A stretch of DNA of 5,856 nucleotides from an uncultured Clostridium sp. (GTDB lineage: Bacteria; Bacillota; Clostridia; Clostridiales; Clostridiaceae): contig CAKVLD010000117.1 of NCBI GenBank assembly GCA_934755305.1, positions 1 through 5,856 of the forward strand, written 5' to 3'. How positions within the stretch are numbered: the first letter of the stretch is position 1; every line of letters starts with the position of its first letter. The position numbers and the translations under genes were made by a program. The notes under the pieces are model-generated. The model had not been told where the DNA came from, searched no databases, and worked only from the letters and a program-made list of their open reading frames with translations. Below are positions 1 to 5,856 of this stretch, piece by piece.

Positions 1-624
1 AAGACTGAGATTGGAGAAATTCCTGAGGAGTGGGAAGTAGTTAAATTTAAAGAAATTACAGATATATTAAGATGTGGTGTAGCAAGCACGCCTACTTATG
101 TTGAAAATGGAATTCCATTTTTATCGGCTCAAAATGTTAATAATGAAAAATTAAGTTTGCATAAATATAATTTTATTAGTGAAGATTATCATAAACAATT
201 AACAAAGAATGATAAACCACAAAAAGGAGATATACTTTATTCAAGAGTAGGGGCAAATTATGGTATTGCAGCAGTAGTTGATATTGATTTTGAGTTTAGT
301 GTATATGTAAGTTTAACATTAATAAGAATGAAAAATGAATATGATAGTAAATTTTATAAATATCTTTTAAATAGTACTGTAATCAGAAAGCAAGCAGATA
401 TAGGAGTGTTCCAAGGGGGAGGAGTTCCAAATTTAAATGTTAAGGTTGTAGAGAAATTTAATGTTGTTGTACCACCAAAATATGAGCAGATAAAAATAGC
501 TTCAATATTATCAGAGGTTGATAGAAAAATAGACGAATATGAAAATAAGAAACAAAAGTTAGAAGAGCTTAAAAAAGGTTTAATGCAACAATTATTAACA
601 GGAATGATAAGAGTTACAGTATAA
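1..624 (+). CDS. hsdS: Type I restriction-modification specificity subunit HsdS, 3' part (partial)
   Basis: The frame is open from base 1 to the TAA at 622-624, giving 207 residues; the true start lies left of the window. HsdS gives a type I R-M complex its DNA target: each of two target-recognition domains (TRDs) reads half of a bipartite site. Visible here is the conserved linker before the second TRD (TEIGEIPEEWEVV, residues 2-14), then TRD2 (about 15-155, including GDILYSRVG), then the C-terminal conserved region (YEQIKIASILSEVD at 161-174, followed by a charged helix to about 197 and the closing LLTGMIRV). Full HsdS is usually near 400 aa, so about half is present. The ATG at 157 is internal, not the start. 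hsdM is expected upstream, and hsdR lies at the right of the window, separated by two other defence genes. Family assignment is firm; the target sequence cannot be read from this. Confidence 0.93.
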   Translation, partial: KTEIGEIPEEWEVVKFKEITDILRCGVASTPTYVENGIPFLSAQNVNNEKLSLHKYNFISEDYHKQLTKNDKPQKGDILYSRVGANYGIAAVVDIDFEFSVYVSLTLIRMKNEYDSKFYKYLLNSTVIRKQADIGVFQGGGVPNLNVKVVEKFNVVVPPKYEQIKIASILSEVDRKIDEYENKKQKLEELKKGLMQQLLTGMIRVTV

Positions 625-669
625 AAGAAATTTATAAATATATAAGATAACATAAAGAGAGGATATTTA

Positions 670-2787
670 ATGAGAGAGTTTAATGTAATAACTGAATTTA
701 AGAATAGTATTAATGCAAATAATATTGAAATTTATATTTATAAAATGAGAGTAAGGGATTTTGAAAATAAACATAATGAAAATTATGATATAGTTAAGGA
801 ATTAATTAAGCTAAATAACAATCCTACTATAATTTTCTATGAACAATATATTGCTTCATTTATTGAAATACAAAATTGGGGTAGTGAGAAATATATTGAT
901 GTAGAGAAGAGAATTATAACTTTAGATAGTAATGAAAAAAAGATATTAGAAAGATTACTATTAAAAGAAATAAAAGATAGTATAGATAAAGAAAAATATA
1001 AGGTTATTAAAAATTCAATTTATATTAACAAACCAGTATATTATGAAAAAGGAATAAAGATAGATAGATATTTTAATTTTGACATTAATATAAATTGTAA
1101 TAATGAGATTATTATAGGCTTTGATACAAAACATATTTTTGAATATATAAATACACTAGAGTGTGAGATAAAGAATGATAATGTAAAAATAGGAGATAAG
1201 GTTAAAGATTATTTTTATAATTTAACTTATGAATATGTTGGCATAGCTCCATTTACTATAAGTGAAGCTAATGAATATATGGGATGTTCTATAATAGATT
1301 ATTATGAAAACAAAAATCAAGGTTATATAGTAAATAAGCTACCAAAAGATATGAAAGCTGTATTAGTAAAAAACAATAAAAATAGTATATTTCCTTACAT
1401 ACCAAGTAGATTAAAGAAAGTATGTAGATTTGAGAATTTACCACAAAATGTACTTAAAGATTTTAATAATAGAGTTAAGCAAAAAACAAATGAAAAGATG
1501 CAGTTTATGGTTAGTGAAGTTATAAATATAGTTAAAAATAGTGAGCATATAAATGTAGAAAAGAGAAATATGTTGTGTGGTAATATTGGATACAAGCTTA
1601 AGGATTTACAACATCCAGATTTATTATTTGGAAACTCTAGAGCTCAAAAGTATCCTTTATATGGTCTTAAAAATTTTGGAGTTTATGAAAATAAAACAAT
1701 TGAAATAAAATATTTTATAGATCCGATATTAGCTAAAAATAATATAAATTTAAAAAAGGTGATAAAGTTTTGTGATGAGCTTGAATGTTTTTCTAATATG
1801 TTAGGAGTAAAATTAGATAGGGTAAAGCTTAAGGATAAGGTTAATTTTAAAGAAATAAAAATTGATAATGAAGATATATTCAGTTATGAACTAAAGAAAA
1901 TAGCGTCTAATTACAATGAAACCACTATAGTTATTTTAAGTGAAGAAAATCTAAGTAAATATTACAATATAATAAAGAAAACATTTAGTGGTGGAAATGA
2001 GATTCCAACACAGTGTATTGGATTTGATACTCTTAGCTATAATGAAAAGAATAAAGATAGTATTTTTTTAAATATACTATTAGGTATTTATGCTAAAAGT
2101 GGTATACAACCTTGGATTTTAAAAGAAAAGCTAAATTCAGATTGTTTTATAGGTTTAGATGTAAGTAGAGAAAATAAAGTTAATAAAGCAGGAGTTATTC
2201 AGGTTGTAGGCAAGGATGGTAAAGTATTAAAAACAAAAGTTATTTCAGCATCACAAAGTGGTGAAAAGATAAAGTTGGAAACATTAAAAGAGATAGTTTT
2301 TGAAGCTGTAGGTTCATACGAAAATGCATATGGATGTAGACCTAAGCATATTACTTTTCATAGAGATGGAATAAGTAGAGAAGAACTTGAAAACTTAAAA
2401 AATACTATGAATAATTTAGGAATAGAATTTGATTATATTGAAATAACTAAAGGTATTAATAGAAGAATAGCAACAATATCGGATGATAAGCAGTGGAAAA
2501 CAGTTATGGGAAGATGCTATTATAAAGATGATTCAGCATTTATTTGTACAACTAAACCATACGAAGGAATGGGCATGGCTCAACCAATAAGAATAAGAAG
2601 GGTATTTGGTTCTTTAGATATAGAAAAAATTGTTGAAGATGCATATAAATTAACTTTTATGCATGTTGGTGCAATAAACAAGATAAGATTACCTATAACA
2701 ACATATTATGCAGATTTAAGTTCGACTTATGGAAATAGAGATTTAATACCAAGTAACATAGATACAAATTGTTTATATTTTATTTAA
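670..2787 (+). CDS. ago: Long prokaryotic Argonaute (long-A type, catalytic DEDD), guide-directed nuclease
   Basis: This 705-aa protein is a predicted guide-dependent nuclease that loads a short 5'-phosphorylated nucleic acid and cuts complementary strands; clostridial relatives such as CbAgo use DNA guides against DNA. Approximate order: N domain 1-100, L1, PAZ 150-250, L2, MID 340-490, PIWI 490-705. The PIWI tetrad is complete: D497 (IGLDVS), E532 on the glutamate finger (QSGEKI), D566 (FHRDG) and D682 (LPITTYYAD). MID has a plausible 5'-phosphate pocket: Y432 and K436 (YYNIIKK), Q448 (IPTQ) and K476 (YAKSGIQPW). The C-terminus (NCLYFI) matches the family's usual ending, so the protein looks full length, though about 40 residues shorter than CbAgo (748 aa). 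The ATG at 670 is preceded by AGAGAGG (656-662) at 7-nt spacing. It starts 45 bases after hsdS with no terminator between, so co-transcription is possible; a terminator follows directly. Guide type and in vivo targets are inference. Confidence 0.95.
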   Translation: MREFNVITEFKNSINANNIEIYIYKMRVRDFENKHNENYDIVKELIKLNNNPTIIFYEQYIASFIEIQNWGSEKYIDVEKRIITLDSNEKKILERLLLKEIKDSIDKEKYKVIKNSIYINKPVYYEKGIKIDRYFNFDININCNNEIIIGFDTKHIFEYINTLECEIKNDNVKIGDKVKDYFYNLTYEYVGIAPFTISEANEYMGCSIIDYYENKNQGYIVNKLPKDMKAVLVKNNKNSIFPYIPSRLKKVCRFENLPQNVLKDFNNRVKQKTNEKMQFMVSEVINIVKNSEHINVEKRNMLCGNIGYKLKDLQHPDLLFGNSRAQKYPLYGLKNFGVYENKTIEIKYFIDPILAKNNINLKKVIKFCDELECFSNMLGVKLDRVKLKDKVNFKEIKIDNEDIFSYELKKIASNYNETTIVILSEENLSKYYNIIKKTFSGGNEIPTQCIGFDTLSYNEKNKDSIFLNILLGIYAKSGIQPWILKEKLNSDCFIGLDVSRENKVNKAGVIQVVGKDGKVLKTKVISASQSGEKIKLETLKEIVFEAVGSYENAYGCRPKHITFHRDGISREELENLKNTMNNLGIEFDYIEITKGINRRIATISDDKQWKTVMGRCYYKDDSAFICTTKPYEGMGMAQPIRIRRVFGSLDIEKIVEDAYKLTFMHVGAINKIRLPITTYYADLSSTYGNRDLIPSNIDTNCLYFI

Positions 2788-2791
2788 TATG

Positions 2792-2821
2792 AAAGAGTCA
2801 CAGACAAATCTGTGGCTTTTT
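2792..2821 (+). terminator. Intrinsic terminator of the Argonaute gene
   Basis: AGTCACAGA (2796-2804) pairs with TCTGTGGCT (2809-2817) around a CAAA loop. That is nine pairs including one T.G wobble, extended outward by A/T pairs and followed by a TTTTT run (2817-2821). It begins only a few bases after the ago stop codon, so ago messages should mostly end here. This separates ago from the SIR2 gene transcriptionally. Confidence 0.85.
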
Positions 2822-2837
2822 AATATTAAATAGAAGA

Positions 2838-2864
2838 TTAATAGTTTTTAAAATAGTATATAAT
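2838..2864 (+). promoter_or_regulatory. Candidate promoter for the SIR2 gene
   Basis: A perfect -10 box TATAAT lies at 2859-2864, 34 bases before the SIR2 start codon, which would give a leader of about 28 nt. The best -35 match is TTAATA at 2838-2843, four of six consensus bases, but at a short 15-nt spacing; at 17 nt the hexamer is poor. The location just after a terminator and before a gene with a good ribosome binding site supports a real promoter. Base composition makes TATAAT common here, so confidence is moderate. Confidence 0.5.
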
Positions 2865-2898
2865 TGAGATAATAACTTTATTTATAGGAGAAATTTTT

Positions 2899-4467
2899 AT
2901 GAAAAATAAAATAAAAGATATTTTAAATATACATGACACTCTTCCAATATTATTTGTAGGAGCAGGATTATCTAGAAGATATTTAGGTTTAGAGAATTGG
3001 GAAGGTTTATTAAGATATTTAGCTGAAAGAATATCAGATAATGAATTTGGATTTGAAATGTACAATAGTATGGCTGAGTCGGCTACAATTCAAGTTGGAT
3101 TATATCAAAAAATTGCTGAGTTAATAGGAAATGATTTTTCAAAGAAATGGTTTATTGATGATAAATTCAAAGAAGTAAGAGAAGAATATAGAGATGATAT
3201 CAAAAATAAAGTATCACCTATTAAGATAGAAATAGCAAAATATATAAAGGATAATAGTTTAAATTTTGTAGAAGATCAAAAAAGTGAACTTGAGTTATTA
3301 AAAAAAGTTGGTAAAAAGAGTATTGCAGGGGTTATAACTACTAATTATGATTTGTTATTAGAAAATATTTTACTAGGATATAAAACATATATAGGACAAG
3401 AAGAATTAATTTTTTCACAACTACAAGGTGTTGGTGAAATATATAAAATACATGGATGTTGTACAAATCCATCTTCAATAGTAATAAATGAAGAGGACTA
3501 TAAAGAGTTTGATGATAAAAATGCATACTTAGCATCTAAGATACTTACTCTATTTTTAGAACATCCAATAGTATTTATGGGGTACTCTATAGAAGATGAA
3601 AATATTAGAAATATATTAAAATCTATAGTTAGATGCTTATCTAAAGAAAATTTAAAAAAGTTAAAGAAAAGATTAATATTCATTGAATGGAGCTCTAGTG
3701 ATGATAGTGAAATATCCTCCCACACATTAAGTTTTGGTGATGGAAAAGTAATTGAAATGACTAAAATTAAATTAAATAGTTTTGAAGTATTATATGAAGC
3801 TATGCTAGAAAATAAAGCTAAATACTCTGCTCCCATATTAAGAAAACTTAAACAAGATATATATGAATTAGTTTTAACTAATGAACCAACAGAGAAAATG
3901 AAAGTTGTAGGATTAACAGAAGATGATAAATTAGAAGATATTGAAGTTGTATTAGGTGTTGGTATACTTTCAGAATTAGGTAAAAAGGGATATGAAACAT
4001 TTAGTGCAGAAGAAATTTATAATGATATAGTATTTAATCATAAGGATATAAATCCACAAATGATAGTTGAAACAAGTCTACCTAATTTGCTTAAACAGCA
4101 TAGTAAAAGCATTCCAATATACAAATATATTAAAGAATTTAATGGAGTTTTACCTAGTATAGTAAGCCAGTCAATAAAAACAGAATTTGATGATTTTTTA
4201 AATAAAACATTAAAGGAAAGAAGAGAGAGTTTAAATTTAGGAGAGTTTACTATAAAAGATTTAAGAAAAGATTATGGTGATATGAGGTGTTTAGAATATA
4301 TACCTCTACTTAATAAAGATAAAATATTTATAGAAGAATTGAGTGAATTTTTACAGTATATATTAACAGAATATCCAAAGTTATTAAGTACAGAAGGGAA
4401 ACAGAGTGATAGAACAAATTTAAAGCGATTAATAAGAATTTATGACTGGATAAAGTATTACAAATAA
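2899..4467 (+). CDS. SIR2-family defence protein, predicted NAD+-cleaving effector
   Basis: This 522-aa protein has an N-terminal SIR2-like fold (about residues 10-245): the nucleotide-binding GAGLS (21-25) followed by LENWEGLL, TTNYD (147-151) with N149 and D151, KIHG with the expected catalytic H185 (183-186), an SIVI..EDY segment after it, and GYSIED (228-233). N149 and H185 correspond to the Asn/His pair used by antiphage SIR2 NADases such as ThsA, so NAD+ hydrolysis on infection is the likely activity, not deacetylation. No CxxC zinc module of true sirtuins is visible. Residues about 290-522 are charged, probably helical, and match nothing I recognise; I see no APAZ-like region. The ATG at 2899 has AGGAG (2886-2890) 8 nt upstream. 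It lies 111 bases after ago, behind a terminator, so it is probably its own unit. Whether it works with the Argonaute is open. Confidence 0.88.
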   Translation: MKNKIKDILNIHDTLPILFVGAGLSRRYLGLENWEGLLRYLAERISDNEFGFEMYNSMAESATIQVGLYQKIAELIGNDFSKKWFIDDKFKEVREEYRDDIKNKVSPIKIEIAKYIKDNSLNFVEDQKSELELLKKVGKKSIAGVITTNYDLLLENILLGYKTYIGQEELIFSQLQGVGEIYKIHGCCTNPSSIVINEEDYKEFDDKNAYLASKILTLFLEHPIVFMGYSIEDENIRNILKSIVRCLSKENLKKLKKRLIFIEWSSSDDSEISSHTLSFGDGKVIEMTKIKLNSFEVLYEAMLENKAKYSAPILRKLKQDIYELVLTNEPTEKMKVVGLTEDDKLEDIEVVLGVGILSELGKKGYETFSAEEIYNDIVFNHKDINPQMIVETSLPNLLKQHSKSIPIYKYIKEFNGVLPSIVSQSIKTEFDDFLNKTLKERRESLNLGEFTIKDLRKDYGDMRCLEYIPLLNKDKIFIEELSEFLQYILTEYPKLLSTEGKQSDRTNLKRLIRIYDWIKYYK

Positions 4468-4470
4468 ATT

Positions 4471-4523
4471 AAAGAGCCCTAATTTAAGCAAGGAACATTC
4501 ACTTACCTAAATTAGGACCCTTT
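4471..4523. terminator. Long hairpin after the SIR2 gene, probable bidirectional terminator
   Basis: Arms 4471-4486 and 4508-4523 form a 16-position stem with a perfect nine-pair core (CCTAATTTA / TAAATTAGG), and the 21-base loop can pair further (AGCAAG with CTTACC). On the + strand the stem has four A.C mismatches, in two AGC/ACC triplets; read on the - strand all four become G.U wobbles and the helix is continuous. It begins three bases after the SIR2 stop, where a terminator is expected, but the + strand tail (TTTATAAC) is a weak T tract. The - strand tail (TCTTTAATTTATTT) is richer in T. Termination on either strand is inferred. Confidence 0.55.
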
Positions 4524-4545
4524 ATAACGATCAGTAAAAAGTACT

Positions 4546-4577
4546 ATATTTTATTAGCGAAATCACCAATAAAATAT
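4546..4577. repeat. Inverted repeat, 14-position stem with AAAT loop
   Basis: The arm ATATTTTATTAGCG (4546-4559) and the arm CACCAATAAAATAT (4564-4577) surround AAAT (4560-4563). Ten outer pairs are perfect. The inner part has the AGC/ACC triplet (A.C, G-C, C.A on this strand) plus a closing G-C. On the - strand the triplet reads GGU/GCU and all 14 positions pair. There is no T tract next to it, so it is not a standard terminator. It may be part of a leftward RNA or a protein-binding or DNA-structure element upstream of hsdR. Confidence 0.6.
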
Positions 4578-4598
4578 GCACTATTTATTACATATGCA
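4574..4598. repeat. Direct repeat ATATGCA, two copies
   Basis: ATATGCA occurs at 4574-4580 and 4592-4598, an 18-base period, close to two helical turns, directly upstream of the TATAAT-containing palindrome. Such spacing would suit a dimeric regulator bound to one face of the DNA near the hsdR promoter. Chance is possible in sequence this AT-rich, and no regulator is recognised. Confidence 0.3.
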
Positions 4599-4600
4599 AT

Positions 4601-4615
4601 TATAATTAAATTATA
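4601..4615. promoter_or_regulatory. Palindrome of two opposed TATAAT boxes, candidate bidirectional promoter before hsdR
   Basis: TATAATT (4601-4607), a central A, and AATTATA (4609-4615) form a perfect odd palindrome, so a consensus -10 box exists on both strands. Rightward it could serve hsdR, with a start near 4613 and a leader of about 45 nt, but no good -35 is seen at 16-18 nt. Leftward, TTGCTT at 4637-4632 sits 16 nt upstream of the - strand box. The palindrome could equally be an operator. Confidence 0.4.
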
Positions 4616-4657
4616 CATTAAATTTGAAAAAAAGCAATAGAAATTAGGGGGATTGGC

Positions 4658-5856
4658 ATGTCGTACTTAGGAAATGAAGAAACCTTAGTAGAGCTACCAG
4701 CAATTGAATATTTAGAGAATAAATTAGGCTATAACTTTATTCATGGAAAAGAATTAACTTCTATAAGTGGAGAAAGAGACTCTTTAGCTGATGTTGTATT
4801 ATCTAAAAGATTAAAAGCTTCATTAAGAAAGCTTAATCCTTGGATGAATGAAGGTAATTTAGATAGAGCAATAAGATATATTAGTAGAGCTGATAGTTTA
4901 GGAACAGGTTTATTAGAGATAAACGAAAAGATTTATGATGCTCTTGTAGATTTAACTTTTACTGTTGAGCAGGATTTACATGGTGATGGTCAAAAGAAGC
5001 ATCATACTGTTCATTTTATAGATTGGAAAAATGTTGATAATAATGACTTTTTAGTAGTTCGTCAATTTGAAGTTCAAACTTTAAGTGGAAAGTCTATTTT
5101 TCCTGACATAGTTATTTTTATAAATGGTATTCCTGTTGTTGTTTTAGAAGCTAAGTCTCCTTTCTTAGAAAAAGGAAAGAATGAGAGCATTGGAAAGAAA
5201 CAAGCTTTTGAACAACTAAGAAGATATATGAATGTTAGAGATGAAGCTTTAGGTGAAGGAGCTCCAAGGCTATTTTATACTAACTTCTTTACTGGAATTT
5301 TAAATAGATATAATGCTTATGTTGGAACAATAAGTTCAAAATATAATCACTATTCACAATGGAAAGATCCATATCCATTTAAGAAAGAAGAAATAGAAAA
5401 TTACAAAGATTGTGGACAAAACATATTTATTCAAGGATTTTTAGAAAAGAAAAATTTACTTGATTTAATGAGAAACTTTATTGTATTTGAAGCAGATAAT
5501 GGAACTGTTATTAAAAAGGTTTGTAGATATCAACAATTTAGAGCAGTTAATAAGGCTATAGATAGAATTGTTAATGGAAAAGATAAGCTTACTAGAGGAG
5601 GCGTTGTTTGGCATACTCAAGGTTCAGGTAAATCTTTAACGATGGTTTTTTTAGCTAGAAAAATTAAGAGAACTAAAGGATTAACTGATTCAACAATAGT
5701 TGTAGTTACAGATAGAATTGATTTAGATAAGCAAATTTATGCTACTTTTGATAGAACTTTATCTAAAATAACTACTCCGGTTAGAGCAGATAAAATTGAT
5801 ATTATGAAGAAGCTATTATCTAATCCACAACCACAAATAATAATGACAACTATACA
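4658..5856 (+). CDS. hsdR: Type I restriction enzyme subunit HsdR, N-terminal part (partial)
   Basis: The frame is open from the ATG at 4658 to the window end (399 codons plus two bases), so it is cut off at the right; HsdR is usually about 1000 aa. HsdR is the ATP-driven translocase and nuclease of type I R-M complexes, cutting unmodified DNA away from the recognition site. Visible parts: an N-terminal opening typical of HsdR (ELPAIEYLENKLGYNF), a PD-(D/E)XK nuclease with D150 (FPDIVIF) and E164-A-K166 (VVLEAKSP), the RecB-like QxxxY motif (Q186 to Y190), helicase motif I / Walker A (TQGSGKS, 320-326), motif Ia (VVTDRIDLDKQ, around 352), and a following IIMTTI strand where the window stops. 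The start is set by AGGGGGA (4646-4652) 5 nt before the ATG. No key residue is missing in the visible part. It should partner the hsdS at the left, from which ago and the SIR2 gene separate it. Confidence 0.95.
   Translation, partial: MSYLGNEETLVELPAIEYLENKLGYNFIHGKELTSISGERDSLADVVLSKRLKASLRKLNPWMNEGNLDRAIRYISRADSLGTGLLEINEKIYDALVDLTFTVEQDLHGDGQKKHHTVHFIDWKNVDNNDFLVVRQFEVQTLSGKSIFPDIVIFINGIPVVVLEAKSPFLEKGKNESIGKKQAFEQLRRYMNVRDEALGEGAPRLFYTNFFTGILNRYNAYVGTISSKYNHYSQWKDPYPFKKEEIENYKDCGQNIFIQGFLEKKNLLDLMRNFIVFEADNGTVIKKVCRYQQFRAVNKAIDRIVNGKDKLTRGGVVWHTQGSGKSLTMVFLARKIKRTKGLTDSTIVVVTDRIDLDKQIYATFDRTLSKITTPVRADKIDIMKKLLSNPQPQIIMTTI

Larger units (their letters stand above)
4471..4603 (-). ncRNA. 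Candidate small structured RNA on the minus strand (two hairpins)
   Basis: Read leftward, this stretch would give an RNA of about 130 nt with an A/U-rich 14-pair hairpin (4577-4546), a short linker, and a long hairpin (4523-4471) able to act as its terminator. Both stems pair without internal mismatch on this strand, apart from a bulged U near the tip of the second, and all six non-Watson-Crick pairs are G.U. On the + strand the same six are A.C mismatches. A promoter-like sequence sits just upstream: TTGCTT (4637-4632) and TATAAT (4615-4610) with a 16-nt spacer. No known RNA family is recognised, and a fortuitous pairing plus an ordinary terminator remains possible. Confidence 0.3.

Noticed and set aside
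354..653. Open frame of 99 codons on the - strand across the hsdS end
   Set aside because: It lies antisense to the conserved HsdS C-terminal region and its product is a Phe/Ser/Leu-rich shadow with no family resemblance or good ribosome binding site.
625..669. Possible separate promoter for ago (TATAAG at 641-646)
   Set aside because: No acceptable -35 at 15-19 nt and the region is simply AT-rich; read-through from hsdS explains expression equally well.
1395..1595. Open frame of 66 codons on the - strand inside ago
   Set aside because: Antisense to well-supported Argonaute coding sequence; the composition is that of a reverse-frame shadow of AT-rich DNA.
2838..3065. Open frame of 75 codons on the - strand over the SIR2 start
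   Set aside because: It overlaps the conserved GAGLS coding segment in antisense and covers the SIR2 promoter region; no supporting motif.
3341..3836. Two - strand open frames of 64 and 112 codons inside the SIR2 gene
   Set aside because: They run antisense to the TTNYD, KIHG and GYSIED coding segments, overlap each other in different frames, and resemble no protein I know.
2899..4467. SIR2-APAZ partner of a short Argonaute (SPARSA-type system)
   Set aside because: The Argonaute next door is long, with PAZ and a complete DEDD tetrad, the two genes are separated by a terminator, and no APAZ-like segment is visible in the SIR2 protein.
4544..4618. A 24-codon - strand reading frame (starting MYNLIII) that looks like a hydrophobic type I toxin peptide
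   Set aside because: There is no ribosome binding site, its ATG lies upstream of the predicted leftward start site, and it runs through the hairpin arm, so translation is unlikely.
4468..4657. CRISPR array or tandem guide repeats in the spacer
   Set aside because: There are two different hairpins and one short direct repeat, not regularly spaced identical repeats with unique spacers.

Overview
The window is very AT-rich, with codon choice dominated by AGA, ATA, AAA and TTA and with clear AGGAG-type ribosome binding sites. This points to a low-GC Firmicute, most likely Clostridium or a close relative. The Argonaute resembles the characterised Clostridium butyricum enzyme (CbAgo) in motif content, which agrees. 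Species cannot be fixed from the sequence alone. All genes read rightward.

Layout: (1) 1-624 is the 3' part of a type I restriction-modification specificity gene (hsdS): the second target-recognition domain plus the C-terminal conserved helix. (2) 670-2787 is a complete long prokaryotic Argonaute of 705 aa with N, PAZ, MID and PIWI regions and a full DEDD catalytic tetrad, closed by an intrinsic terminator at 2792-2821. (3) 2899-4467 is a 522-aa SIR2-fold protein with predicted NAD-cleaving residues and an unrecognised C-terminal half, apparently under its own promoter. (4) 4468-4657 is a structured intergenic region with two long hairpins and a 15-bp palindrome made of two opposed TATAAT boxes. 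(5) 4658 to the window end is the N-terminal 399 codons of hsdR, the type I restriction and translocation subunit.

Reading: this is a defence island in which a type I R-M locus (hsdS ... hsdR, with hsdM presumably to the left) carries two further immunity genes between S and R. The R-M complex would cut unmodified DNA, the Argonaute would cut DNA with small nucleic-acid guides, and the SIR2 protein would probably act by NAD+ depletion (abortive infection). The terminator and promoter between ago and the SIR2 gene argue that these two are separately transcribed modules, not a classical two-gene Ago-effector operon. ago follows hsdS by only 45 bases with no visible terminator, so it may be read with hsdS.

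The least explained element is the 4468-4657 spacer. Both hairpins are interrupted on the + strand by the same A.C / G-C / C.A mismatch triplet (three times in all), and each triplet becomes a fully paired G.U / G-C / U.G triplet in RNA from the - strand. A - strand promoter-like sequence lies just upstream. This suggests a small structured RNA transcribed leftward from the spacer.
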